Shown here piece after piece: positions 1 to 9,781 of a stretch of DNA of 32,343 nt; positions within the stretch are counted from its first letter, which is position 1; every line of letters starts with the position of its first letter. The position numbers were made by a program, and so were the translations under genes. Source of the DNA: Thiohalomonas denitrificans (GTDB taxonomy: Bacteria; Pseudomonadota; Gammaproteobacteria; Thiohalomonadales; Thiohalomonadaceae); the NCBI RefSeq assembly GCF_016841685.1, contig NZ_JAENYR010000041.1, positions 1 to 32,343 of the forward strand, given 5' to 3'. The notes under the pieces were generated by a model, which saw only the letters and a list, made by a program, of their open reading frames with translations, was not told the DNA's origin and made no database searches.

Positions 1-466
1 GCTCTGGCATGCCCGCCAACCCCCGGGGGCCGGCCCCGCGCAGCATTTGCAACAGGAGCGTCTCCGCCTGATCGTCCTCGTGGTGGGCGGTCAGCAGGAA
101 GGCTTCCGATTCCAGCCCCTCGGCAAAGGCCCGGTAACGCGCCTCACGGGCAGCTGCTTCCGGCCCTTCACCCGGATGAGAACGGGCATCGACCTTGATC
201 GTTTGCAGGGGGATACTCAACCGGCGGCAAACGGCTTCGCACTGCCGGGCCCACTCGCCGGAAAGTGGATGCAGACCGTGATCGACGTGAACCGAATCCA
301 GCGGAACGGTCAATCGCTCCCGGAGCGAGGCCATCAGATGGAGAAGTACGGTGGAATCCAGGCCGCCGCTGAAGGCGACCCGGTAGCGGGAAGGTGTCGG
401 CAGTTCACCAAGCCGCTCAAGCAGCCAGTCAGGCCCTGGCCGCCTGGCGGAACCGTTGCCGTTCAG
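1..466 (-). CDS. tilS: tRNA(Ile)-lysidine synthase TilS, N-terminal part, cut by window edge
   Basis: TilS uses ATP to attach lysine to C34 of tRNA-Ile(CAU), so that it reads AUA. The visible 155 residues hold the PP-loop ATPase signature SGGLDS (residues 33-38), the VDHGLHP motif and the HHEDDQAET motif, all typical of TilS; the C-terminal domains lie outside the window. The frame has an upstream TAA inside accA and no ATG, GTG or TTG before the PP-loop. The only near-cognate codon with a good Shine-Dalgarno sequence is CTG at 464-466, preceded by GAGGTG at a 5-base gap and overlapping the accA stop (CTGA). Synteny accA-tilS is as in E. coli and the overlap suggests translational coupling. 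Family identity is secure; the start is inferred. Confidence 0.9.
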   Translation of the reverse strand, partial: MNGNGSARRPGPDWLLERLGELPTPSRYRVAFSGGLDSTVLLHLMASLRERLTVPLDSVHVDHGLHPLSGEWARQCEAVCRRLSIPLQTIKVDARSHPGEGPEAAAREARYRAFAEGLESEAFLLTAHHEDDQAETLLLQMLRGAGPRGLAGMPE

Positions 467-1425
467 CCTTTCACCTCGTAATTACCAAACCCCATCAGCC
501 GCTGGTAGCGCTGCTCCAGCAGTTTATCGACGGGAACACTCGTCAGCACATCCAGGCTTTCGACCAGTGCGGTGCGAAGGCGGGCCGCCATCGTATTGAT
601 TTCACGATGCGCCCCCCCCAGTGGTTCGCCGATAACCTGATCGATAAGCCCCAGCTGCTTGAGGCGCTCTGAGGTGACCCCCAGCGCTTCTGCCGCATCC
701 GAAGCCCGTTCGGCGCTCTTCCACAAAATCGAGGCGCATCCCTCCGGCGAGATGACCGAATAGGTGCTGTATTCCAGCATCATCACCCGATCGCCAACAC
801 CAACGGCGAGCGCTCCACCGGAGCCGCCTTCCCCAATTACGGTACAGATAATCGGCGTCTTGAGCCGGGACATGACAAACAGATTCCGGGCGATCGCCTC
901 ACTCTGTCCCCGCTCCTCGGCCCCGACCCCGGGGTAAGCTCCCGGTGTATCGATCAAGGTGAGGACCGGCATCTTGAAGCGCTCGGCCATCTCCATTAGG
1001 CGAAGTGCCTTGCGATAGCCCTCCGGACGCGGCATGCCGAAGTTGCGGCGTACCTTCTCTGTAGTGTCGCGCCCCTTCTGATGGCCAATCACCATTACCG
1101 GCCGGCCTTCAAGGCGGCCCACGCCGCCTATGATGGCGGCATCATCGGCGTAGGCGCGATCCCCATGCAATTCCTCGAATTCCGTGAAAAGACGTTCCAC
1201 GTAATCCTGGGTGTAGGGTCGCTGAGGATGACGAGCCAGCTGGGAAACCTGCCAGGCATTAAGGTTCGAAAAGATCTGCTCAGTGAGGCTGCGGCTTTTT
1301 TGCCGCAGCTTATCGATCTCTTCCGACAAATTGACTTCGTTATCATCGCCGACATAACGAAGCTCTTCGATCTTCGCCTCCAGCTCGGCTATCGGCTGTT
1401 CAAATTCCAGGAAATTCAGATTCAT
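463..1425 (-). CDS. accA: Acetyl-CoA carboxylase carboxyltransferase subunit alpha
   Basis: This is the alpha subunit of the carboxyltransferase that moves the carboxyl group from biotin-BCCP to acetyl-CoA, giving malonyl-CoA, the first committed step of fatty acid synthesis; it acts in the cytoplasm with AccD. The 320 residues match the usual length. The protein begins [20 protein letters not shown], a typical AccA opening helix, followed by the carboxyltransferase core with the conserved TPGAYPG and the glycine-rich EGGSGGALA motif. The stop codon TGA overlaps the putative CTG start of tilS. Nothing in the gene looks broken. In E. coli dnaE lies directly upstream; here an HD-domain gene and two opposite-strand genes intervene. 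Confidence 0.97.
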   Translation of the reverse strand: MNLNFLEFEQPIAELEAKIEELRYVGDDNEVNLSEEIDKLRQKSRSLTEQIFSNLNAWQVSQLARHPQRPYTQDYVERLFTEFEELHGDRAYADDAAIIGGVGRLEGRPVMVIGHQKGRDTTEKVRRNFGMPRPEGYRKALRLMEMAERFKMPVLTLIDTPGAYPGVGAEERGQSEAIARNLFVMSRLKTPIICTVIGEGGSGGALAVGVGDRVMMLEYSTYSVISPEGCASILWKSAERASDAAEALGVTSERLKQLGLIDQVIGEPLGGAHREINTMAARLRTALVESLDVLTSVPVDKLLEQRYQRLMGFGNYEVKG

Positions 1426-1467
1426 AGACGTAGTTCTTCGAGGGCGACTTGCTATCGGAATCGGCGT

Positions 1468-1497
1468 AGTTTACCGGTTTACATGAATCGCTTACAA
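1468..1497 (-). promoter_or_regulatory. Weak sigma70-like promoter candidate for accA
   Basis: On the minus strand TTGTAA (1492-1497) and TAAACT (1468-1473) are separated by 18 bases, each matching the sigma70 consensus at 4 of 6 positions. They lie about 45 bases upstream of the accA ATG in the 164-base gap after the HD-domain gene. A match this weak can arise by chance. The rest of the gap (1426-1589) shows no other clear signal. Confidence 0.25.
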
Positions 1498-1589
1498 ACC
1501 GCTCGTTCGCAAAGACGTCAGAAGCACGCGATCACCGAGGTGAAGGCGGGGAGACAAGGGACATAACTACCGATTCAGGGGGGTATCAG

Positions 1590-2510
1590 CTACCTGGAAT
1601 CCTGCTGCTCTCCCTGCAGAGAGGCCACCACATCGCCGCGGCGCAGCCAGCGACGGTAGTGGGGCTTGTCGGTGGCCAGGATCCGTTCCAGATACTGCAG
1701 ATTTCGCTCGATCGCCAGGTGAAAAGGTTCCTCGTCCTGGCCCCAGTGTACCCTTGCGTGAGCATCGAGGAAGGCGTCTACATGGTCGAATTCATCCTCG
1801 AGACGGCGTTTTACGACTTTTTGGTAGAAAGTGGGCGTCTTCTCCAACAGGTCCAGTTCCGACTCGTAACCGGGGAGGCGACCCTCCCCGAACTCGCGGA
1901 AGAGCAGCAGGAGCTTCTCGAGATAGGCCCGGTCGGCCATCTGCGCCACCACATCAGCGCTCCCCAGAATCTGTCCCAGTCTTCTCATTTCAGCATTTCG
2001 AAAGGGGATTTCGCCTACCGGTTTGTCCAGTACGGTACAAAGAATGATATGGGCCGCATCGGTGATCGATTCGCCTGAAAAGTCATGGGTTACAAAATAG
2101 TCGGTCATCGAGGCGATGCTGCGGCCCTCGTGACCCACCGTGAAGCGGGCTCCGGTGCCCTCGGTCTCATCCAGGCGACGAATCAGTCCGACGTCATGGA
2201 ACAGCGCACAGGCAAGGACCAGGAGCTTCCCGCGGGAACTGATCCGGACACCGTCATGATGTGCACCGTCCAGCATCGCCGCCACGCAGAGAAAAACCGC
2301 ATTGGTGTGCTCCAGGTCATGGTAACAGGCGTCACTGGCCCGATAGCCGGGATAGAGTCCCTGAAACAGGAGCACGATATGCCGATACAGATGCTGAAGA
2401 CGGTCCGTTTCAAACTCCGCATCAATCGCCCGCAGGGTGGCGATGACTTCCCGCTCCACCGACTCCGGGTTTTGGGGCTCGATCAGATCGTAGAGATTTC
2501 GCTTCGCCAT
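1590..2510 (-). CDS. HD-domain metal-dependent phosphohydrolase, function unknown
   Basis: The protein of about 306 residues carries an HD-superfamily metal site: a first histidine in CYHDLEHTN, the HD pair in CALFHDVGLI, further histidines in VGHEGRS and an aspartate in GSADVVAQMAD. Such domains usually hydrolyse phosphomonoesters or phosphodiesters of nucleotides. No partner GGDEF, response-regulator or RelA synthetase domain is fused, so the substrate cannot be named. It looks soluble, without signal peptide or membrane segment. Two starts are possible: a GTG at 2540, and the ATG at 2510 that I chose because the protein then begins MAKRNLYDLIEPQ; neither has an ideal ribosome site. It lies between accA and a divergent feoB-like gene. 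The domain is certain, the role is not. Confidence 0.8.
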   Translation of the reverse strand: MAKRNLYDLIEPQNPESVEREVIATLRAIDAEFETDRLQHLYRHIVLLFQGLYPGYRASDACYHDLEHTNAVFLCVAAMLDGAHHDGVRISSRGKLLVLACALFHDVGLIRRLDETEGTGARFTVGHEGRSIASMTDYFVTHDFSGESITDAAHIILCTVLDKPVGEIPFRNAEMRRLGQILGSADVVAQMADRAYLEKLLLLFREFGEGRLPGYESELDLLEKTPTFYQKVVKRRLEDEFDHVDAFLDAHARVHWGQDEEPFHLAIERNLQYLERILATDKPHYRRWLRRGDVVASLQGEQQDSR

Positions 2511-2664
2511 ACCACCGATTCCCGACTGATTAAGTGTCACTCTCTCGATTTATGGACCCCCAGCGGGCATGGGGATTCCCGGCAAGATTGTGACATCGCT
2601 CAAATATTCGACGATTTTGGATAAGTGCTGGACCCGGAGAGCCCGATTGGGAAAAATGGGTCGG

Positions 2665-4722
2665 ATGCCCAAATCCCCCCGCGAATCCGTTGTTCCTGTC
2701 CCCGCTCGCCTGTTTCGGGGAGAACACCGCCTGCGCATCGCCCTTATCGGCATGCCCAATAGCGGCAAGAGCACGCTGTTCGACGCGGTTTCCAGCACCT
2801 CTGTCCACACCGGTGAACTGGGTGGGACACACCGTGCTTACCGCGACTGCTCTGTTCAAATCGGCCTGGATGAGGCACGGGTGGTGGATCTCCCCAGTAT
2901 TCGCTCGCTGCACCTGCTCCGCAAAGATGAACAGGTCGCACTCCGCTACCTGCTTTGGGGTGATGAATTGCCGCCGGTGGCGGCTCATGAGCCGGAGGGG
3001 CCGCCGGCCCCCCTGGCACCACCTGACGTCATTATTCAGGTAGTGGATGCCACGGCACTCGACCGACACCTTGAACTCACTCTGGAGTTGGCGCAGCTTG
3101 GCCGTCCCGTGGTGCTGGCGCTCAACATGATGGATGAGGCCGCTCAAAAGGGGCTTCACATCAACACCAGGAGCCTGAGCCGGCAGTTGGGCATCCCCGT
3201 AGTGCCCACTACGGTCCTTATGGGGCATGGCATCTCGGAACTGTTCGCCAGGGCAGCGGACGCGGTACGTGAGAAAGCCTGCCCACTCTCTCAGCCGGCC
3301 AGCCCGCATATCTGTGGTCCCCTCCAGCCCCTCAGCCGGGCGCTGAATCGCTCTGATATCCACGCGGCATTCCGAGTGCCCCACCCCTTTCTGCTGATGC
3401 AGGTGGCAGTCGGCGATCGCTACTTCAGAGAAGAGCTGCAGCAGCATTTCCCGGAACTCGTTCCCGATCTGGAGCGCTTGCGAACGGAGGCGGAACAGAA
3501 CCTGCCCCGCCCGTTGGATGAAGAGCTACACGCCGACCGTCATCATCGTGCGGCCAGCCTGTTCGAGTCGGTAACGCGTATCGGTGCACCTCACGAGGGT
3601 GGCGGATGGCGCTATTGGCTCGACGAACTCTTCCTGCATCCCCAGTGGGGGCTGGCGGGGAGCCTCGCCGTATTCGGGGCAGTGCTGTTTGTGGTGTTCG
3701 AGATCAGCGCCTGGCTCGACAGTTTGACGGCGGCGCGGCTGATAGACTGGACCGCAGTTTGGCAACCGGAATCGACCCTCGGCATCGTCACTCGGGCCGT
3801 TGTGGATGGACTGATCGGACTGGTGGGGATCGTCATCCCCTACATGATCCCGCTGGTGATGCTGCTGGTGGCTCTCGAAGAGGCCGGGATCATGCAGCGC
3901 ATCGCCTTCGTGGTGGACCGCGGCTTTCACCGCGTCGGCCTGCACGGCAGCGTAGCCGTCCCGTTCCTGCTTGGTCTCGGCTGCAATGTCCCTGCCCTTT
4001 CCGCCGTCGCCGCCACCACCCGCGGACGGGCGCGGGTAGTGGCATCCATTCTGATTACCTTCGTCCCCTGCTCCGCCCGTTCGGCCATCATTCTGGCACT
4101 GGCGGGCAAGTACCTTGGGGGTGTAGGTGTCCTGTCGCTATTTCTCCTCACCATGGTCGTTATCGCGGTGGTCGGACAACTACTCGCCCACCGCTATCCC
4201 GAGACCGGTCCGGGGCAGGTTCAGGAGATCCCCTCCTATGCACTGCCGTCGTGGCACACACTGTTGACAACCACCTGGGCACGTACCAGCGACATTCTCA
4301 CCATCGTCTCGCCGCTACTGGTTGGGGGGAGTGTGATACTCGCCCTGCTGAGCCATTTCGGAGCCGACGGCTTTATCAACCTGGCGCTGACACCGATCAC
4401 TGGTTGGTGGCTGGGGCTACCGGTCGTACTGGGTGTCCCCATCCTGTTCGGGATCCTGCGAAAGGAGCTGTCGCTGTTGATGGTCTACCAGGCCCTCGGC
4501 ACCTTCGAAGTGGGCAACATCCTCGACTGGGTGCAGATCACCACCTTTCTGATTTTTCTGACCTTCTATATCCCTTGCGTATCCACGTTCGCCGTAATGC
4601 TCAGGACTATCGGCCGCCGCAATGCCCTGATTTCGATAACCCTCTCGGTGGCCGTGGCGCTTCTGGTCAGCGGCGTGATCCGCCTGCTCCTGGAAACCTT
4701 CCGCTTTATCAGCAGCGGTTAG
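2665..4722 (+). CDS. FeoB-like ferrous iron transporter with degenerate G domain
   Basis: FeoB proteins are inner-membrane Fe(II) importers with an N-terminal GTPase domain. Here G1 is GMPNSGKST (about residues 29-37) and G4 is NMMD, both good. The usual G3 motif DLPG reads DLPS, and the region after it holds a proline-rich stretch. The membrane part carries both gate signatures, GLGCNVPALSAV and FVPCSARSAII, with the conserved cysteines, plus several hydrophobic segments up to the C-terminus. Length is about 685 residues, slightly under the usual 700-770. Starts at 2569, 2656 or 2665 are possible; I chose the ATG nearest the G domain, without a strong ribosome site. No feoA or feoC is nearby. 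Iron is the family substrate; another divalent metal is possible. Confidence 0.88.
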   Translation: MPKSPRESVVPVPARLFRGEHRLRIALIGMPNSGKSTLFDAVSSTSVHTGELGGTHRAYRDCSVQIGLDEARVVDLPSIRSLHLLRKDEQVALRYLLWGDELPPVAAHEPEGPPAPLAPPDVIIQVVDATALDRHLELTLELAQLGRPVVLALNMMDEAAQKGLHINTRSLSRQLGIPVVPTTVLMGHGISELFARAADAVREKACPLSQPASPHICGPLQPLSRALNRSDIHAAFRVPHPFLLMQVAVGDRYFREELQQHFPELVPDLERLRTEAEQNLPRPLDEELHADRHHRAASLFESVTRIGAPHEGGGWRYWLDELFLHPQWGLAGSLAVFGAVLFVVFEISAWLDSLTAARLIDWTAVWQPESTLGIVTRAVVDGLIGLVGIVIPYMIPLVMLLVALEEAGIMQRIAFVVDRGFHRVGLHGSVAVPFLLGLGCNVPALSAVAATTRGRARVVASILITFVPCSARSAIILALAGKYLGGVGVLSLFLLTMVVIAVVGQLLAHRYPETGPGQVQEIPSYALPSWHTLLTTTWARTSDILTIVSPLLVGGSVILALLSHFGADGFINLALTPITGWWLGLPVVLGVPILFGILRKELSLLMVYQALGTFEVGNILDWVQITTFLIFLTFYIPCVSTFAVMLRTIGRRNALISITLSVAVALLVSGVIRLLLETFRFISSG

Positions 4723-4884
4723 CCAGCCCGAAAGGTAGCCGTTCCTCCGTACGAAGTGCGCTGTTTCCCCACCGGGAAATACAGGAAATCCCGCATTACT
4801 ATACACGGCGACAACAGCTAACCTTTTCTAGCGTGCAACACACGCAGCTTGCAAAACGGAAGTGAAAACACAAGGAGCTGTTCT

Positions 4885-6198
4885 ATGTCCCCCTCCAAAC
4901 CGGTTAGCTTATCCGTGCTATGGCCAATGAGATTGACCTTGCTGCTTCTATGGGGTTTGTTCGCCTCGCCTATCGCCAGCGCAGCGGTGGATTTGCGCGT
5001 CAACTCCCAGGTCGACCCGATTGAGTTGTATGTGACCGTCACAGATGCCGATGGCCATTATGTGAATAACCTGACCCAAAACGACTTTAAGATCGTCGAA
5101 AATGGTGTCGAAAAGATACCCTCCAGCTTTACCCCGCCGGCAAACGGCAGTAATCAGGTGTCGCTTTCGGTTGTCTTCGTAATAGACAACAGCAGCAGTC
5201 TCGACACCGTGAATGAAGAAATCGAGGATTCGGTAGTCAGCTTTATACGAAGTATGAACCTCAACGATCGGTTCGGGTTGGTGAAGTTCCGTGGTGAAAT
5301 CGATGTCACGGACTTTATGACCATCGATCCGGAAAACACCACAGCGGCCGAAGAGGCGGTACGCAAGGAGTTGAATCCGGAATCCGATTCGCCGGTTTTC
5401 GATGCACTGATCGCGGCACTCGACCTGTTCGAAGGGGCGACTCTGCCTGCGGGACCAAGAGCCATTGTCTTGCTGTCCGATGGCCGTAACAACAGCAGTG
5501 AAACCACACTCGACGGGCTTCTCGATCGCATCGTTTCCAGCGGCATACCGGTGTTTACCGTCGGGTTCGGCTACACCAATACCAGCGTCCTGACGCAAAT
5601 CGCCCAGGCGGGCGGAACCGACTACATTGCCGGGCAGGACGCCAATGCCTTTGAGGTAATCCAGTCGGAGGTGGCGGAGCTACTGCAAAATCGCTACTCA
5701 CTGACTTACACGTCCAGTATCGCTATCGATGACTGTCGTGATGTCCCCCTCTCGCTCGAGGTGTCGGGAGAGCCGGCTCAGGAGATGATCTTCGATCGCT
5801 GCGGTAGCAGCAATCGGGCACCGCAGATCCAATCCGAGAAGCGCAAGAGCTTTACTATCGGTCAGGAGGTTTCACTCGCAATAGAGGCTATCGATCCCGA
5901 TGGTGGGGTGCTCACCTTCAGCGCAAGGAATCTCCCGACAGGGCTCTCCATCGATTCCAGGACCGGGCTTATTTCAGGTACAGCGAACGAGCTTGGCAGC
6001 TACGATGTTCAGGTCGCGGTTACCGACGGAGAGGCCACCAGTCGCATCGCCTTTACCGCTGACGTGGTCGACCCTGTATCGGAAACCTCCAATGACTCCG
6101 GCGGCGCCGCCGCCGGTCCCTGGGCGCTGCTACTGATGTCGCTGCTTCTGGGCTGGCGAGCCCTGCCTGCCGGAAGTCTGAAACGAAAGGGAGGCTGA
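4885..6198 (+). CDS. Exported von Willebrand A protein with putative Ig domain and C-terminal membrane anchor
   Basis: The 437-residue protein starts at an ATG with AAGGAG seven bases upstream. A signal peptide (residues 1-33, cleavage probably after ASA) is followed by a region ending in NDFKIVENG that resembles the start of VWFA-related proteins. A von Willebrand A domain (about 95-265) has the metal site DNSSS at 101-105. Then comes a putative Ig domain of the He_PIG type, with GVLTFSARNLPTGLSID and SGTANELGSYDVQVAVTDG. The C-terminus runs from a Gly/Ala/Ser stretch into a short hydrophobic helix (GPWALLLMSLLLGW) and ends KRKGG, like a GlyGly-CTERM rhombosortase sorting signal. It probably binds other proteins at the cell surface. 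It converges with dnaE 40 bases downstream. The ligand is unknown. Confidence 0.85.
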   Translation: MSPSKPVSLSVLWPMRLTLLLLWGLFASPIASAAVDLRVNSQVDPIELYVTVTDADGHYVNNLTQNDFKIVENGVEKIPSSFTPPANGSNQVSLSVVFVIDNSSSLDTVNEEIEDSVVSFIRSMNLNDRFGLVKFRGEIDVTDFMTIDPENTTAAEEAVRKELNPESDSPVFDALIAALDLFEGATLPAGPRAIVLLSDGRNNSSETTLDGLLDRIVSSGIPVFTVGFGYTNTSVLTQIAQAGGTDYIAGQDANAFEVIQSEVAELLQNRYSLTYTSSIAIDDCRDVPLSLEVSGEPAQEMIFDRCGSSNRAPQIQSEKRKSFTIGQEVSLAIEAIDPDGGVLTFSARNLPTGLSIDSRTGLISGTANELGSYDVQVAVTDGEATSRIAFTADVVDPVSETSNDSGGAAAGPWALLLMSLLLGWRALPAGSLKRKGG

Positions 6199-6238
6199 TT
6201 CTCCGCCCTGACAAAAACGGCGACCAGTGCCTCCCAGG

Positions 6239-9200
6239 TCAGGCTTCGAAGGGCTGGGGCTCGGCAAGGGAATGCACGTGACGGGACACCCGGTCGTAAT
6301 CGATGCGAACCCGCTCCGGCCCCAACAGGCGGCACAAACGAGCCATCAATTCCTCTGAGGGGAGGACCCGCCAGGCGTGGCCGAGCGCCGCCAGGGCCCT
6401 CCCCTTTTGGTTACGATAAACGATAATGACCGGGCACTGGCCCTCGCCGCTTGCACGGAGCGCGGCCGCGAGATCATCCATTAGCGACTCCTTCAGGGAT
6501 TCTTCGTCAAGCTCGATAATCAGTCCATGACCGAAGGCCTGCCGCGCCTCGCCCAGTTCATACAGTTCATCGACACTGACGCTGTTCCCACCGGAATAGT
6601 CGTCGACCCCGACTTCACCCTTGACCACCACGAGCCGATCCTTGCCGAGCTTGTCACGGACCCGCTCGAAGACCTCCGAAAACAGCTTTAGATCGATGCG
6701 CGCGGTTCGGTCATCCAGGGTAACGATGGCCATCTTGTCGCCGCGGCGCGTGGTCATCACCCGCATGCCACTGACCAGTCCGGCCAACACCTGGTTTTTA
6801 CCTTTCTGTGGTGCCAGCCGGACGATCGGGGCAGTGATGAAACGTCTGAGCTCAGCCTCGTACCGGGTGATCGGATGGCCGGTGAGCCAGAGTCCGAGAG
6901 TCTCTTTTTCTCCCGTTAGGCGGATATCGTCATCCTCTTCGGGAACGACTTCATATTCACAGGCACCTTCCCCCGGCTCGCTGCCGATGCCGAAACCGAA
7001 CAAATCCTCCATACCCGCCTGGGCATTCTGAAAGTGCTTTTCAGCAATGCGCAGCGCATCCGGCAAAGCGGCTGCCAGGGTGGCGCGGTTGGGACCGATG
7101 CCATCCAGGGCGCCCGCCCGGATGAGGGCTTCCATAACCCGCCGGTTGGCCTTCTTCAGATCGACGCGCTTGCAGAAATCGAACAGATCCTTGTAGGGGC
7201 CGTTGGCACGGCACTCCTCGACAATGGAGGCGATAGCCCCCTCACCCACGCCCTTGATCGCACCGAGCCCATAGACCACCGCACCATCCTCGCGAACCGT
7301 GAACTTGTAAGCCGAGGTGTTCACCGATGGCGGCACCACATCGAGACCCATGCTCTTGCACTCGTCGATGAGCGTGACCACCTTGTCGGTATTATCCATA
7401 TCCGCCGACAGCACGGCGGCCATAAACGAAGCGGGATAGTGAGCCTTGAGCCAGGCGGTCTGGTAGGAGACCAGCGCATAGGCGGCCGAGTGGGACTTGT
7501 TGAAACCGTATCCGGCAAATTTCTCCACCAGATCGAAGATTTTAATCGCCAGAACGGGATCGATACCGTTCCTTTCGGCGCCCTCCTGAAAGCCCGCCCG
7601 CTGCTTGGCCATCTCTTCGGCCTTTTTCTTGCCCATGGCGCGACGCAACAGGTCGGCGCCGCCGAGAGTATAGCCGGCGAGGGCCTGGGCGATCTGCATC
7701 ACCTGCTCCTGATAAAGGATGATGCCGTAGGTGGGCTCCAGGATCGGCTTCAGCAGGTCGTGCTGATACTGGGCGTCTGGATAGGAGACCCTCTCGCGGC
7801 CATGTTTGCGGTTGATGAAATTGTCCACCATACCCGACTGCAGGGGGCCGGGCCGGAACAGTGCCACCAGGGCGATGATCTCTTCGAAGGAGTCCGGCTG
7901 CAGGCGGCTGATCAGCTCCTTCATGCCGCGTGACTCCAGCTGGAACACCGCCGTTGTCCTGCACGCCTTGAGCAGATCGAATACCGGCCGGTCATCCAGC
8001 GGGATGGTGGCGATATCGACTTCTTCGCCGCTCGCCTGGCGAATATTGTCCAGGGCCCAGTCGATGATGGTGAGGGTGCGCAGGCCCAAAAAGTCGAATT
8101 TCACCAGACCCACCGACTCGACATCATTCTTGTCGAACTGGGTCACCAACCCCTGCCCACCCGGCTCACAGAACAGCGGAGCGAAATCGGTCAGTTTCGA
8201 GGGCGAGATGACCACGCCACCGGCGTGTTTGCCGGCATTGCGGGTGATCCCCTCCAGAGATTGCGCCATATCGATGAGGTCATGCACCTCATCTTCCCGT
8301 TCGTAGCGCTCGCGAAGCTGCGGCTCGTCTTCCATCGCCTTTTTCAGCGAGATCCCCACCTCGAAGGGGATCAGCTTGGAGATCGGGTCGACGAATCCGT
8401 ACGGGTGGCCCAGCACCCGGCCCACATCGCGCACCACGGCCTTGGCCGCCATGGTGCCGTAGGTGATGATCTGGGAGACCTTGTCACGGCCATAGTGTTC
8501 GGCCACGTAATCGATCACCCGGTCGCGGCCCTCCATGCAGAAGTCGACGTCGAAATCGGGCATCGAGACGCGCTCGGGATTGAGAAAGCGTTCGAACAGC
8601 AGGTCGTAGGCGAGGGGATCCAGGTCGGTGATGGTGAGTGCATAGGCCACCAGGGAGCCAGCTCCGGAGCCGCGTCCCGGCCCCACCGGTACCCCGTTGC
8701 CCTTCGCCCACTGGATGAAATCCGCAACAATCAGAAAGTAGCCGGGGAAACCCATTTGGGTGATCACGCCCAGCTCACGCTCCAGACGCTCATCATAGGG
8801 CCTGCGGAGCTCGGCAAACTCGGGGGCGTCGGTGTCGAAAAGCGCTCTCAGGCGGTTTTCCAGTCCCTCCATGGAGATTTGGCGGAAGTATTCTTCCATG
8901 GTCATCCCCGCAGGGACGGGAAACTCGGGCAGGTGGTAGGTACCCAGCTTCAGCTCGAGATTGCAGCGCCGTGCGATCTCCACTGAGTTCTCCAGCGCCT
9001 CGGGGATGTCGGAGAAGAGTTCCGCCATCTCCTGCGGGCTGCGCAAATACTGCTGCTCCGAGTAGCGGTGGGAGCGACGTGGGTCATCCAGCGTGCGCCC
9101 TTCATGGATGCAGACGCGCACCTCGTGACTATCGTAATCCCCTCTATCGAGGAAGCGCACATCATTGGTGGCAACCACCGGGACACCCATCGCAACTGCC

Positions 9201-9781
9201 AGCTCTACCGCTCCGTGAAGGTAATCCTCTTCCCCGTCCCGACCGGTGCGCATCAGCTCCAGATAGAAATTGTTGCCGAACAGACGAATCCATTCCGTCA
9301 GCAGTCCCGCGGCGACATCGCGCTTACCATTCAGAATGGCGCGGCCCACATCGCCCTCGCGTCCGCCCGAGAGCGCTATCAGGCCCCGGGTGCTGTCGGC
9401 CGTCAGCCACGCCTTCTTGATCATGGGCACACCGGCGTGCTGGTTTTCGATATAGCTGCGCGAGACCAGTTCGGTGAGATGGCGGTAGCCGGTCTCGTCC
9501 TTGCACAGCAGTAGCAGGCGAGTGGATTGCCCCGGCCCTTCACGGGTCGGGTCGTCGGTTTCGTCCTCGAGCCAAAGGTCCACCCCGACAATCGGCTTTA
9601 CCCCCGCACGCTGAGCGGCACCATAGAATTTCACCAGGGCGAACAGGTTGCACTGGTCGGTCAGCGCGACCGCCGGCATTTCCGTCTCGGCAGCCGCCTT
9701 GACCAGCGGCTTGATGCGGACGATGCCGTCGACCAGCGAATACTCGGTGTGTATGCGAAGGTGGCAAAAGGTAGGCGTCAT
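6239..9781 (-). CDS. dnaE: DNA polymerase III subunit alpha
   Basis: This is the catalytic subunit of the replicative DNA polymerase III holoenzyme. The 1180 residues match the family (E. coli has 1160). In order they hold the PHP domain (starting CHLRIHTEYSLVDG), the polymerase core with GPGRGSGAGSLVAYAL and the catalytic aspartates in PDFDVDF (408-414), the DFLGL motif with the third acidic residue, the helix-hairpin-helix region, and an OB fold beginning GLVSGMRVMTTRRGDK. The start is the ATG at 9781, which gives a normal N-terminus, though with only a weak ribosome site. It is normally cotranscribed with rnhB and accA. Here a small plus-strand gene separates it from rnhB, so it probably has its own promoter. 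Confidence 0.98.
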   Translation of the reverse strand: MTPTFCHLRIHTEYSLVDGIVRIKPLVKAAAETEMPAVALTDQCNLFALVKFYGAAQRAGVKPIVGVDLWLEDETDDPTREGPGQSTRLLLLCKDETGYRHLTELVSRSYIENQHAGVPMIKKAWLTADSTRGLIALSGGREGDVGRAILNGKRDVAAGLLTEWIRLFGNNFYLELMRTGRDGEEDYLHGAVELAVAMGVPVVATNDVRFLDRGDYDSHEVRVCIHEGRTLDDPRRSHRYSEQQYLRSPQEMAELFSDIPEALENSVEIARRCNLELKLGTYHLPEFPVPAGMTMEEYFRQISMEGLENRLRALFDTDAPEFAELRRPYDERLERELGVITQMGFPGYFLIVADFIQWAKGNGVPVGPGRGSGAGSLVAYALTITDLDPLAYDLLFERFLNPERVSMPDFDVDFCMEGRDRVIDYVAEHYGRDKVSQIITYGTMAAKAVVRDVGRVLGHPYGFVDPISKLIPFEVGISLKKAMEDEPQLRERYEREDEVHDLIDMAQSLEGITRNAGKHAGGVVISPSKLTDFAPLFCEPGGQGLVTQFDKNDVESVGLVKFDFLGLRTLTIIDWALDNIRQASGEEVDIATIPLDDRPVFDLLKACRTTAVFQLESRGMKELISRLQPDSFEEIIALVALFRPGPLQSGMVDNFINRKHGRERVSYPDAQYQHDLLKPILEPTYGIILYQEQVMQIAQALAGYTLGGADLLRRAMGKKKAEEMAKQRAGFQEGAERNGIDPVLAIKIFDLVEKFAGYGFNKSHSAAYALVSYQTAWLKAHYPASFMAAVLSADMDNTDKVVTLIDECKSMGLDVVPPSVNTSAYKFTVREDGAVVYGLGAIKGVGEGAIASIVEECRANGPYKDLFDFCKRVDLKKANRRVMEALIRAGALDGIGPNRATLAAALPDALRIAEKHFQNAQAGMEDLFGFGIGSEPGEGACEYEVVPEEDDDIRLTGEKETLGLWLTGHPITRYEAELRRFITAPIVRLAPQKGKNQVLAGLVSGMRVMTTRRGDKMAIVTLDDRTARIDLKLFSEVFERVRDKLGKDRLVVVKGEVGVDDYSGGNSVSVDELYELGEARQAFGHGLIIELDEESLKESLMDDLAAALRASGEGQCPVIIVYRNQKGRALAALGHAWRVLPSEELMARLCRLLGPERVRIDYDRVSRHVHSLAEPQPFEA

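Noticed and set aside
3606-4865. A 419-residue open frame inside the feoB-like gene
   Set aside because: It lies in another frame of a gene with clear FeoB motifs and its product is rich in Arg, Pro and His without any recognisable domain, as expected of a shadow frame in GC-rich DNA.
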